Shown here: positions 46,089 through 53,461 of the stretch, piece by piece | Numbering within the stretch: position 1 is the first letter of the stretch | Layout of the letters: each line of letters starts with the position of its first letter | Assembly: GCF_030010625.1 (NCBI RefSeq) | Contig: NZ_JASCXN010000008.1 | Span: 62,001-126,000 of the forward strand | Length of the DNA stretch: 64,000 nucleotides | Direction of reading: 5' to 3' | From: Streptomyces sp. CC208A | Lineage (GTDB): Bacteria > Actinomycetota > Actinomycetes > Streptomycetales > Streptomycetaceae | The notes under the pieces: model-generated | What the model was told of the DNA's origin: nothing | Seen by the model: the letters and a program-made list of their open reading frames with translations, nothing else | The model's database searches: none | Made by a program: the position numbers and the translations under genes

Positions 46089-47456
46089 TCAGCCGACCGC
46101 TCCCCGGAACGCCCCGGTGTGCTCCCGGACCTGCTCCGGCGTCAGATACGCGTCGGTGTACTCGAAGTCCCGCAGCGTCCCCGCCTTCGCGGCCAGGAAC
46201 CCGGTCCTTACGTAGTCGTCCCCGGCCACCGCGTTCAGCAGCCAGTTCGTCATCACCCGGGTCTTCGCCACATTGGTCCGCAGCGCCGCCCAGTGGTAGC
46301 CCCGTGCCACCGCCTGCGCCGGCGCCCCGTGCAGCTCCACGCCCAGCGGCTTCGACACGCCGTCCATCCCGCCGAGGTCCACCACCAGGCCCAGGTCCTT
46401 GTGGGTGTACGGTCGCAGGTGCTCCCCGCGCAGGGTCGCCACCAGGTTGTCGGCGAGCGTCTTCCCCTGCCGCATCGCGTGCTGGGCCGTCGGCGGGCAG
46501 ATCGCGCCCTCCTCGCCCTTGGCGACGTCCGGCACGGCCGCCGCGTCGCCGAGCGCCCAGACCCCGTCGAGGCCGGGCACGTTCATCTCCGGGGTCACCG
46601 CCAGCCGGCCGCGCACGGTCTCCGCGCCGAGCGTGCCGACGAGCGGGCTCGCGGCCACGCCGGCCGTCCAGATCAGGGTGCGGCAGGGCAGCACCCGGCC
46701 GTCCGTCAGGGTGACCGCCTCGTCGTCCACCGAGGCCACCGACACCCCCAGCGAGACCTGGATGCCCCGCCGGGTGAGGATGTCCATCGCGGCCTTGCCG
46801 AGCTTCTCGCCCAGCTCCGGCATGAGCTTCGGCGCGATGTCCACCAGGTGCCACTTGATCAGGGCCGGGTCGAGCCGCGGATACCGCTTGACCGCGTTGT
46901 GGGTGAGCAGCTGGAGGCAGGCCGCCGTCTCGGTGCCCGCGTAACCGCCGCCGACCACCACGAACTGGAGCCGCGCGGCCCGCTCGGCCTCGTCGTCGCT
47001 CGCGTCCGCCAGGTCCAGCTGGGAGATCACGTGGTCCCGGACGTAGACGGCCTCCGCCAGGGTCTTCATGCCCCGGGCGTGGTCGGAGAGCCCAGGGATG
47101 TCGAAGGTCCTGGTCACGCTGCCGGGCGCGAGCACCAGGTGGTCGTACGGCTCCACCTCGTACTCCCCGGTGATCGTCCGGACGACCACGGCCTTCGCCG
47201 CCGTGTCCACGCCCACCGCACCGCCCGGCACGATCCGCGTCCGGTACTTCTGGCTGCGCCGCAGCGACAGCGCCACCGACTGCGGGGTCAGGGCGCCCGA
47301 CGCCACCTGGGGGAGCAGCGGCAGATAGAGCTGGTACGAGAAGGGGGAGAGCAGCGTGATGCGCGCCTCCCGCTCCGTGAGCCGCCGTTCGAGCCGCTTC
47401 ACACAGCCCACTCCGGCGAAACCGGCGCCCACCACGAGGATCCTCGGTCGCGTCAC
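46089..47456 (-). CDS. ndh: type II NADH dehydrogenase (NDH-2)
   Basis: 455 residues, GTG start. FAD dinucleotide motif VVGAGFAGVGCVKRL at the N-terminus, NADH motif VVVGGGYAGTETA in the middle, and a GVWALGDAAAV motif that closes the FAD site; the C-terminal amphipathic region (VVDLGGMDGV...ARGYHWAALRTNVAKTRVMTNWLLNA) binds the membrane. It passes electrons from NADH to menaquinone without pumping protons. The upstream 158 bases contain short dyads but no convincing Rex site. Confidence 0.9.
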   Translation of the reverse strand: MTRPRILVVGAGFAGVGCVKRLERRLTEREARITLLSPFSYQLYLPLLPQVASGALTPQSVALSLRRSQKYRTRIVPGGAVGVDTAAKAVVVRTITGEYEVEPYDHLVLAPGSVTRTFDIPGLSDHARGMKTLAEAVYVRDHVISQLDLADASDDEAERAARLQFVVVGGGYAGTETAACLQLLTHNAVKRYPRLDPALIKWHLVDIAPKLMPELGEKLGKAAMDILTRRGIQVSLGVSVASVDDEAVTLTDGRVLPCRTLIWTAGVAASPLVGTLGAETVRGRLAVTPEMNVPGLDGVWALGDAAAVPDVAKGEEGAICPPTAQHAMRQGKTLADNLVATLRGEHLRPYTHKDLGLVVDLGGMDGVSKPLGVELHGAPAQAVARGYHWAALRTNVAKTRVMTNWLLNAVAGDDYVRTGFLAAKAGTLRDFEYTDAYLTPEQVREHTGAFRGAVG

Positions 47457-47614
47457 GCTGTCCGCCCTTCCCTATGAGCGTGCAAAGCGCCGTCGCCTAT
47501 GACCCCATAAGGGCGCGTACGGCAGCTTTTCGCTGACTATCCGTGGTTCACCCTTTCTATCGCCAATGCGGCGGTATCGCTCTTCGGCGAGGTCCGCCCC
47601 GGTCCGCCCTCGCC

Positions 47615-48205
47615 TCAGGCCCCCGCCCCGACCAGCGCGGTCACCAGGCGGCGTACCGCCGGGCGGGGGTCGGGGGAGTCGGGCCAGGTGGTCATCAGGA
47701 GGTGGTGGCTCGTACCGACGAGGGCGAGGGCCGCCGTGGCGGGGTCGAGGGAGGCGGGGACGCGGCCGAGACCCCGCTCGGCCTCCAGGTAGGCGGCGAC
47801 GGCCCCCTCGATCGCCGCGAAGCCCGGCGCCCCGCCTTCCAGTGCCTCGCGGACGCGGAGCGAGGCGGCGGGCCGGGCCATGGCGAGGCCGGAGACGGCG
47901 GGGCCGCCGGAGTCGAAGAGGGCCGAGACGACGGCGTCGAGGTTCCCGGCCACCGTGCCCTGCCCGACGGCCCCCGCCAGTGCCTCCGCCTTCACCGCCG
48001 TACGGGCGAAACGGTCGAGGCACAGCTCGGCCACGAACTCGTCGAACCCGGCGAAGTGCGTGTGCAACAGCCCCTTGGCGCAGCCCGCCTCGGTGGTCAC
48101 GGACCGGCTGGTGAGCGCGCCCGGCCCGTCCCTCTCCACGATCCGCTCGGCCGCCGCGAACAGTCGCTCGCGCACGTCCGGCGTCGCCACTCCACGCGGT
48201 GACAT
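47615..48205 (-). CDS. TetR-family repressor
   Basis: 196 residues from ATG 48205. N-terminal helix-turn-helix (RERLFAAAERIVERDGPGALTSRSVTTEAGCAKGLLHTHFAGFDEFVAEL) and a helical ligand domain. Two ATGGGC-N4-GCCCAT sites lie between it and the divergent methyltransferase, one inside and one just past the latter's promoter, so it most likely represses both genes until a ligand binds. The ligand is unknown. Confidence 0.9.
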   Translation of the reverse strand: MSPRGVATPDVRERLFAAAERIVERDGPGALTSRSVTTEAGCAKGLLHTHFAGFDEFVAELCLDRFARTAVKAEALAGAVGQGTVAGNLDAVVSALFDSGGPAVSGLAMARPAASLRVREALEGGAPGFAAIEGAVAAYLEAERGLGRVPASLDPATAALALVGTSHHLLMTTWPDSPDPRPAVRRLVTALVGAGA

Positions 48206-48267
48206 GACCCTGCCGTCCTTTCCCTCGTGTCTCTCCGGCATCCCGACTGCCTGGATCGTAGACGGCG

Positions 48268-48296
48268 TTGCCGGAATGGGCATGCGCCCATACTAT
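48268..48296 (+). promoter_or_regulatory. promoter of the methyltransferase gene
   Basis: TTGCCG (48268-48273), 17 bases, TACTAT (48291-48296). This is a good match to the vegetative consensus. The first TetR operator occupies the spacer. Confidence 0.6.
48276..48291. promoter_or_regulatory. TetR operator 1 (ATGGGC-N4-GCCCAT)
   Basis: Perfect 6-bp arms around ATGC, lying between the -35 and -10 of the methyltransferase promoter. Same arm sequence as operator 2. A lone ATGGGC half-site is at 48295-48300. Confidence 0.65.
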
Positions 48297-48305
48297 GGGC
48301 CGCGC

Positions 48306-48329
48306 AAGAATGGGCACTCGCCCATTCTT
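48306..48329. promoter_or_regulatory. TetR operator 2, 10-bp arms
   Basis: Perfect dyad AAGAATGGGC / GCCCATTCTT around ACTC, 34 bp centre-to-centre from operator 1 and covering about +1 to +25 of the methyltransferase transcript. Repressor bound here would block transcription, and the longer arms suggest the tighter site. Confidence 0.7.
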
Positions 48330-48351
48330 TACGTCACCCCTGGAGGCAGCC

Positions 48352-49203
48352 ATGACCGGCATCGTCAACACCGCGCAGGACCAGGCGTGGAACGGCCCCG
48401 AAGGCGAACACTGGGCCCGCCACCAGGACCGCTGGAACGCCGTCAACGAGGGCTTCGACGAGCCGCTGCTCACCGCCGCCGGAATCGCCGGCGCCCACCG
48501 CACCCTCGACATCGGCTGCGGCGCCGGCCGCACCACCCGGCTCGCCGCCCGGCGCGCCCCGCGCGGACACGCCCTGGGCCTCGACCTGTCCGGCCCGATG
48601 CTCGCCGAGGCCCGCGCCCTGGCCGCCCGCGAGGGCGTCGGCAACGTCGCCTTCACCCGGGGCGACGCCCAGACGCACCCCCTCGACGAGGGCGCGTTCG
48701 ACGCGGCGATCAGCCGCTACGGCATCATGTTCTTCGCCGACCCCGAGGCGGCCTTCGGCAACATCGCCCGCGCCCTGCGCCCCGGCGGACGGATCGCCTT
48801 CGTCTGCCCGTCCGACCCCGCCCTCAACGGCTGGGCGACCGCCATGGCCTCCCTGCGCGGCATCCTCCCCGTCGGCGACCCCGCCCGCCCGGGCGAGCCG
48901 GGCATGTTCTCCCTCGCCGAGCCCGACCACGTCCGCGCCGTTCTCACCGCCGCCGGATTCACGTCGGTGGAGATCGAGGAGAGCAGGGCGTACGGCACCT
49001 GGGGCCGGGACGCCGCCGACGCGGCGGACTTCCTGCTGGGCACCGGCCCCGGCCGCCACCTGATGCGGCAGGCCGACGAACCGGCCGGGACCCGCGCCCG
49101 CGCCGCCCTCACCGACCACCTCCGCGCCCACCAGGCGCCCGACGGCACCGTGCGGCTCCTCAGCACGGCCTGGCTGGTCACGGCGGACCGGCGTGCTTCC
49201 TAG
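48352..49203 (+). CDS. class I SAM-dependent methyltransferase (TetR-controlled)
   Basis: 283 residues from ATG 48352 (GGAGG site). UbiE/Methyltransf_11-like: motif I LDIGCGAGRTTRLA, Asp in GLDLSGPML, later motifs DAAISRYGIMFFADPEAAFGNIARALRPGGRIAFVCP. Such TetR/methyltransferase pairs may detoxify a xenobiotic that is also the repressor's ligand. Its stop overlaps the beta-propeller gene stop by four bases, tail to tail. Confidence 0.85.
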   Translation: MTGIVNTAQDQAWNGPEGEHWARHQDRWNAVNEGFDEPLLTAAGIAGAHRTLDIGCGAGRTTRLAARRAPRGHALGLDLSGPMLAEARALAAREGVGNVAFTRGDAQTHPLDEGAFDAAISRYGIMFFADPEAAFGNIARALRPGGRIAFVCPSDPALNGWATAMASLRGILPVGDPARPGEPGMFSLAEPDHVRAVLTAAGFTSVEIEESRAYGTWGRDAADAADFLLGTGPGRHLMRQADEPAGTRARAALTDHLRAHQAPDGTVRLLSTAWLVTADRRAS

Positions 49204-50351
49204 CGGCTTTCCGGAAGCCGCAGGACGACGACGCCGAGCGGACGGGACCCGGCCGCGAGGCGCTTCACCTCGCCCGAGGCGAGGTCGACGACGCTGATCC
49301 CGTCCCAGTAGCCGTCCCGGGTGAAACCACCGGTCACATACGCGGTCCGGCCGTCCTCCGAGACGGCCACGTCCTCGTGCGGCCCGTCGAGCGGGTAGAC
49401 CCGCTCGACGCCCCCGGGCGACCGCACGGTCAGCGACGGGCCCCGGTCCACGCTCGGGTCGATCGGTCCTGTGCCGACGGCGAACAGCGTCCCGTCCGGC
49501 GTCACGGTCGCCCCGTGCTGGTGGGTGTTCGCGGTCATCTCCTCGATCCCGACCTTCCCGGTGGCCGGGTCCACGACGGCCAGCCGCTCGCCCTCGAACG
49601 GCAGCAGCAGCTTCCCGTCCGAGGGGCGCACGGCCGCGTAGTGCGGCTTCAGCCAGGAACCGAGCCCGCCCCCGGTGCCGTACGGGGCGACCTCGACGCG
49701 CCGGGCGTCGAGCGAGCCCGCGTCGACGACGGTCACGTCGAAGGAGTCGTGGTTCGTCGCGTACACGGCGGAGCCGTCCCGGCTCACGTCCACGTCGAAC
49801 GGCCGGCGCCCCACCTCCACCACGTCCACGACCTCCACGGACGCGGTGTCGATCACCTCCAGGGTCCCGTTCCCGCCGGGCACGTTCACCCCCACGTACA
49901 CCCGCTTCCCGTCCGGCGAGAGCGCGATGCCCATCCCGCCGCCCCGGTACTCGCCGGTGGTCACAGGACCGGTGTCCGTCCGGTACGGCACGAGGGCCAG
50001 GCGCTCCCGGGCGGCGGTGTCGACGACGGCGACCCCCTCGGCGGTCGCGACCCACGCCCGCCCGTCCTCCCCGACCGCCAGCCCGTACGGCGCGGTCCCC
50101 ACCCGCACGGAACCGGTGGCCCCGCGCGCGGGATCGACGAACGTCACGGTGTCCGCCCCGAAGTCGCTCACGAGCAGCGTCCCGGCCTTCGGCGCGGGCG
50201 CCGGGGTCGACCCGGCGGAGGCCGGAGGCATGACGGTTCCGGTGGCGGCGGGAGCCGGGCCCGCCTGGGCGCATCCCGAGAGCAGGCCCCCGGCGACCGC
50301 CGCGGACAGCAGGACGCGAGCGGTACGGGACGTGCGGCGGATCTTCGTCAT
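49200..50351 (-). CDS. YncE-like beta-propeller lipoprotein
   Basis: 383 residues from ATG 50351 (GAGGAG). Lipobox LLSGC after a signal helix. Seven-bladed propeller: repeated units such as GTLLVSDFGADTVTFVDPARG, APYGLAVGEDGRAWVAT, GMGIALSPDGKRVYVGV, RPFDVDVSRDGSAVYATNHDSFDVTVVDA and EDVAVSEDGRTAYVTGG. Such proteins often bind ligands or have lactonase-like activity on the outer face of the membrane. No partner gene is adjacent. Confidence 0.8.
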   Translation of the reverse strand: MTKIRRTSRTARVLLSAAVAGGLLSGCAQAGPAPAATGTVMPPASAGSTPAPAPKAGTLLVSDFGADTVTFVDPARGATGSVRVGTAPYGLAVGEDGRAWVATAEGVAVVDTAARERLALVPYRTDTGPVTTGEYRGGGMGIALSPDGKRVYVGVNVPGGNGTLEVIDTASVEVVDVVEVGRRPFDVDVSRDGSAVYATNHDSFDVTVVDAGSLDARRVEVAPYGTGGGLGSWLKPHYAAVRPSDGKLLLPFEGERLAVVDPATGKVGIEEMTANTHQHGATVTPDGTLFAVGTGPIDPSVDRGPSLTVRSPGGVERVYPLDGPHEDVAVSEDGRTAYVTGGFTRDGYWDGISVVDLASGEVKRLAAGSRPLGVVVLRLPESR

Positions 50352-50474
50352 CTCGGGCTCCTCGGGGCGGGACGGAAGGAGGACACCGCGCGAACCGGCC
50401 CCTCCCGCCCCCCGATCCTCCGTCCCCCGGAGCCCCGGCCCCCTCACCCACCCGTCTACGCCCTCTGCCCCCTC

Positions 50475-50496
50475 CGGTGGACCAGGGGGTCCACCG
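50475..50496. terminator. hairpin after the CPWCG protein gene
   Basis: Perfect 9-bp stem (50475-50483 with 50488-50496) around AGGG, 52 bases after the stop of the minus-strand CPWCG gene and 124 bases before the propeller gene start. Terminator most likely; an operator for the propeller gene is possible. Confidence 0.5.
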
Positions 50497-50547
50497 ATCG
50501 GACGACCCGACGGGGACGGGTTCGGTCGCCCCCGGTGGCCCGTCCGG

Positions 50548-50880
50548 TCAGTCTGCGGCGGGTCCCACCGAGGGCCCGGCCCCCGTGAGCCAGCGGTCGT
50601 CCTCGTATGCGGGCGGTACCTCGTCCTCCCAGGGGTCGAGGCCGAGCCGTTCCAGCTCCTCGAACCACCGGTCGCGCTGTGACTCGGGAAGGCGGCTACC
50701 GCACCAGGGGCAGAAGGCGATGCCGAAGCTCGACCTGCCACCGTCGTGGATGATGAGCCCGTACTCCTGGAAGCGGGTGCTGAACGCGACGACCGCGTCC
50801 GGACAGTCGTACGCGTCGGCGTGGTCGTCGCAGTGGTGCTCGATCTGCCTGCGCATCGTCTCGCAGCAGTGGCTCGTCAC
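50548..50880 (-). CDS. DUF6980-like small protein with CPWCG zinc-binding motif
   Basis: 110 residues from GTG 50880, chosen because GGAGAAG lies eight bases upstream (a GTG at 50904 is longer but without support). Cysteines near the start (SHCCETMRRQIEHHCDDH) and the later CPWCGSRLPES suggest one zinc-binding module. The rest is acidic. I know the family only as uncharacterised. The gene follows the PGQ-rich gene by 28 bases, so they form an operon. Confidence 0.65.
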   Translation of the reverse strand: MTSHCCETMRRQIEHHCDDHADAYDCPDAVVAFSTRFQEYGLIIHDGGRSSFGIAFCPWCGSRLPESQRDRWFEELERLGLDPWEDEVPPAYEDDRWLTGAGPSVGPAAD

Positions 50881-50908
50881 GGCCCGGACTTCTCCGGCGG
50901 CCACCGGC

Positions 50909-51337
50909 TCAGCCCTGCTGAAGCGAACGCATCGCGACGACCCCGGAGTGCCCGCCCGGCCCGCCCTGGCCCGGCACAGGACCGGGGGCCTGCATGCCTG
51001 CCGGGGCCGGCAGACCGGCGGGGCCCGCCATCCCGGGCTGACCCGGCACCGGCTGACCGGGAACCCCCGGCAGACCCTGGACCGGCATTCCGGGCTGCCC
51101 CGGCTGGCCCATCGGCGGCTGGCCCTGCACGCCCGGCCGGCCGGGCATCCCCTGGAGCCCCTGCATGCCCGCCGGAGCTCCGACCCCCACGGGCTGCTGC
51201 GCCGGCGAGGGGATCTTGATGTACCGGCTCAGGTCCCGCAGCACCTCCTCCGCGGTCTGGCGCACGTCACCGGGAACGTCCCCCCGCTCCCGTATGAGCT
51301 GGGCGTAGATCGGTGCGGTGCCGTCCGCGTGGTTCAT
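50909..51337 (-). CDS. PGQ-rich low-complexity protein
   Basis: 142 residues. A short globular N-terminus ([34 protein letters not shown]) is followed by a flexible Gly-Pro-Gln-Met tail ([18 protein letters not shown]...), reminiscent of collagen-like repeats but without strict GXY. No signal peptide or membrane helix is seen. Unknown role; low-complexity tails of this kind often mediate protein contacts. It precedes the CPWCG gene in the same operon. Confidence 0.6.
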   Translation of the reverse strand: MNHADGTAPIYAQLIRERGDVPGDVRQTAEEVLRDLSRYIKIPSPAQQPVGVGAPAGMQGLQGMPGRPGVQGQPPMGQPGQPGMPVQGLPGVPGQPVPGQPGMAGPAGLPAPAGMQAPGPVPGQGGPGGHSGVVAMRSLQQG

Positions 51338-51515
51338 GGGGTCCGTCGCTTCCTGTCAGCTGGGCCGGTGCCGCCACCGGCGGGCAGACGGCGAGTCTAC
51401 GGGGAACCGCCGACAGCCCGTGGCACGGGGGAGCCCGCTCCCACCTGGCCGGGCGACCCCGGAAGCGCCCTCGCGGCGGCCCGGAGCACACCCCCCGCCG
51501 TGTCAGGATCGAAGG

Positions 51516-52217
51516 ATGCTGGAGAAGATCATCGCCGCCTGTGACGGCGCGTCCAAGGGAAATCCCGGCCCCGCCGCCTGGGCCTGGGTCATCGGCCGGG
51601 CCGACGGCACCGTCGAGCGCTGGGAGGCCGGGCCGCTCGGCCGCGCCACCAACAACGTGGCCGAACTCACTGCCCTGGAAAGGCTCCTGGAGACCCTGGA
51701 CCCCGCTGTGCCCGCGGAGATCCGGATGGACTCCCAGTACGCCATGAAGGCCGTCACCACCTGGCTGCCCGGCTGGCGCCGCAAGGGCTGGAAGACCGCC
51801 GCCGGGACCCCGGTCGCCAACAAGGACCTCGTCGTCCGGATCGACGCCCTGCTCACCGGGCGCGACATCGACTTCGTCTACACCCCCGCGCACCAGGCCG
51901 ACGGCGACCCCCTCAACGACGCCGCCGACCGGGCCGCCAGCCACAGCGCCCGTACCCAGGAGCCCCTGGGTTCGGACGCCGGCTCCGCCCTGCCCGACCC
52001 CGAGCCCGCCGCCGCGCGCGCCTCCGCTTCCCGCGCGCCCCGGACGCGCTCCTCCGCGCCGGGTGGATCCACCCGGGCCGGTGCCCGCCGGAGTCGCCCG
52101 TCCGGCGGCACCCTGAAGGCCAGGTTTGCCGGCCGCTGCCGCTGCGGGCGTGCCTATGACAAGGGGGAGACCATCGCCAAGAACGCGGAGGGCTGGGGGC
52201 ACCCCACCTGCGTCTGA
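51516..52217 (+). CDS. RNase HI with C-terminal zinc-ribbon-like extension
   Basis: 233 residues from ATG 51516. Type 1 RNase H: Asp9 in CDGASKGNPG, Glu in NNVAELTALERLL, Asp in MDSQYAM and NDAADRA form the DEDD site, so it should cut RNA in RNA-DNA hybrids. A Ser/Arg/Pro linker leads to a C-terminal unit (GRCRCGRAYDKGETIAKNAEGWGHPTC) with three cysteines and a histidine that looks like a degenerate zinc ribbon for nucleic-acid binding. CAGGAT six bases upstream hints at a leaderless start. Longer than minimal RNase HI (about 150 residues). Confidence 0.85.
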   Translation: MLEKIIAACDGASKGNPGPAAWAWVIGRADGTVERWEAGPLGRATNNVAELTALERLLETLDPAVPAEIRMDSQYAMKAVTTWLPGWRRKGWKTAAGTPVANKDLVVRIDALLTGRDIDFVYTPAHQADGDPLNDAADRAASHSARTQEPLGSDAGSALPDPEPAAARASASRAPRTRSSAPGGSTRAGARRSRPSGGTLKARFAGRCRCGRAYDKGETIAKNAEGWGHPTCV

Positions 52218-52328
52218 GCCCTGAGGCCGTCCGAGGGGCGGGCGCCCCCGTCCGCCCCCTGAGACCGCTTTCCGGACCCCTCCGGCAGGCTTCACCCGTG
52301 CGTGGATCCAGGTTCTCCCGAGGTTCTG

Positions 52329-52357
52329 TTCTCAGAGCTGTTGTGGCTGCATACTGT
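52329..52357 (+). promoter_or_regulatory. candidate promoter of the RimJ-like acetyltransferase gene
   Basis: TTCTCA (52329-52334), 17 bases, TACTGT (52352-52357), preceded by GC as in an extended -10. It would give an untranslated leader of about 140 bases. Confidence 0.35.
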
Positions 52358-52442
52358 TCCTCCTCGCACCTGGTGACGAACCGTTTTGCCTGCTCATCCG
52401 ACGTCTTTCGACGTGCATCGGCACCCGGCGAGATTCCCCCTT

Positions 52443-52474
52443 CACTTCCGGCGCACAGCGTCGTGGCGGAAGTG
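52443..52474 (+). promoter_or_regulatory. leader hairpin before acetyltransferase gene
   Basis: CACTTCCG and CGGAAGTG form an 8-bp stem with a 16-base loop, ending 29 bases before the GTG start. It may affect translation or mRNA stability; too small to assign to a known riboswitch. Confidence 0.3.
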
Positions 52475-52503
52475 ACCCCTGCCCGTGAAAGACCCGAGGT
52501 TCC

Positions 52504-53187
52504 GTGCCAGTACCTGTTCTCCTGACCGGGCGCTCCGTGCGCCTGGAGCCGCTGGCGATGCGGCACGCCGAAGCCCTCGCCCGGGCCGGCGAGGCGGACC
52601 GATCGGCCTATGCCTTCACTCCCGTGCCCGAGGGCCTGGAATCCGCGCTCGACTACATCGCCCGCGCCCTGGCCGAACAGGCCGCCGGGCGCTGTCTGCC
52701 CTTCGCCCTGGTCAGTACCGCCGACGACCGGGTGATCGGCTCCACACGCTTCCTCGAACTCGACTACTGGCGGGGACCGCTGGTCTGGCCGCCGCTCACC
52801 GGCCGCCCCCACGGCGACCCGCTCACCGCGGTCCCCGACGCCGCCGAGATCGGCAACACCTGGATCGCGGGCGACGCCCGGGGCACCGGCATCAACACCG
52901 AGGCGAAGCTCCTCATGCTCCGCCACGCCTTCGACACCTGGGGCGTCCGCCGGGTCACGCTCCGTGCCGACGCCCGCAACACCCGCTCGCGCGTGGCCAT
53001 CGAACGCCTCGGCGCGACCTGCGAGGGCATCCGCCGGGCGCACTCGCGCGGCCTCGACGGCGCCGTCAGGGACACGGCCTTCTACTCGATCCTCGACGAG
53101 GAGTGGCCCACCGTCCGGGACATCATCGAGCTGCGTCTGAGCACCCCCCGCCGGAGCCGGGTCCTCCAGGACCTCCTCCCGGCCTGA
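52504..53187 (+). CDS. GNAT acetyltransferase (RimJ/RimL-like)
   Basis: 227 residues from GTG 52504 (GAGG site). LLTGRSVRLEPLAMRHAEAL is the Acetyltransf_3 opening. The acetyl-CoA region is in AEIGNTWIAGDARGTGINTEAKLLMLRHAFD, and VTLRADARNTRSRVAIERLGATCEGIRR closes the fold. RimJ-type enzymes acetylate protein or small amine substrates. A strong terminator follows. Confidence 0.82.
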   Translation: MPVPVLLTGRSVRLEPLAMRHAEALARAGEADRSAYAFTPVPEGLESALDYIARALAEQAAGRCLPFALVSTADDRVIGSTRFLELDYWRGPLVWPPLTGRPHGDPLTAVPDAAEIGNTWIAGDARGTGINTEAKLLMLRHAFDTWGVRRVTLRADARNTRSRVAIERLGATCEGIRRAHSRGLDGAVRDTAFYSILDEEWPTVRDIIELRLSTPRRSRVLQDLLPA

Positions 53188-53195
53188 CCCGCCCC

Positions 53196-53220
53196 GCGCC
53201 GCCCGTACTGCGGGCGGCGC
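53196..53220. terminator. terminator hairpin after acetyltransferase gene
   Basis: Perfect 10-bp stem (53196-53205 with 53211-53220) around TACTG, nine bases after the stop codon. Confidence 0.8.
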
Positions 53221-53233
53221 CCAGGGGTGGTTC

Positions 53234-53338
53234 CATGGAAGTGACGGGAAGGACTCCGCGTGAGGACACGGAGTAGCGGTCTGCGAGGCCCGCGCACCGT
53301 GCAATCAGGATCCGCGAGAAGCGGGTGAGTCCTTCCCG
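53234..53338 (+). ncRNA. multi-hairpin element with a 13-codon open frame, unassigned
   Basis: Bases 53245-53256 and 53327-53338 form a perfect 12-bp closing stem. Between them, three hairpins can form: CGTG/CACG (53259-53270), a longer one with GCGGT-C-TGCG against CGCG-C-ACCGT (about 53276-53300), and CCGC/GCGG (53312-53324). A 13-codon frame (ATG 53234 to TAG 53275, MEVTGRTPREDTE) runs through the 5' side, so translation and folding would exclude each other. The element lies between the acetyltransferase terminator and the crotonase-fold gene. A regulatory RNA, a leader or a relic are possible; it is not a tRNA. Confidence 0.35.
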
Positions 53339-53461
53339 CCCCCTCCCTCTCTTTCTCTCCCTCCCCGCCCTCGGCGTCGCGGACTTCCCGCGCCTGTCGG
53401 CCCCCGGACCCCGCCCGGTAGCGTGGGCCACGAGACAGTGCCGTGCCCCGGGAAGGACCGA

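Noticed and set aside
46089..47614. Rex redox operator before ndh
   Set aside because: No TTGTGA-type half-sites with correct spacing were found in the 158-base upstream region.
53245..53338. A tRNA gene
   Set aside because: The 12-bp closing stem and three hairpins recall a cloverleaf, but there is no GGTTCGA T-loop, the loops are 4-5 bases, and no anticodon arm of 5 bp with a 7-base loop can be placed on either strand.
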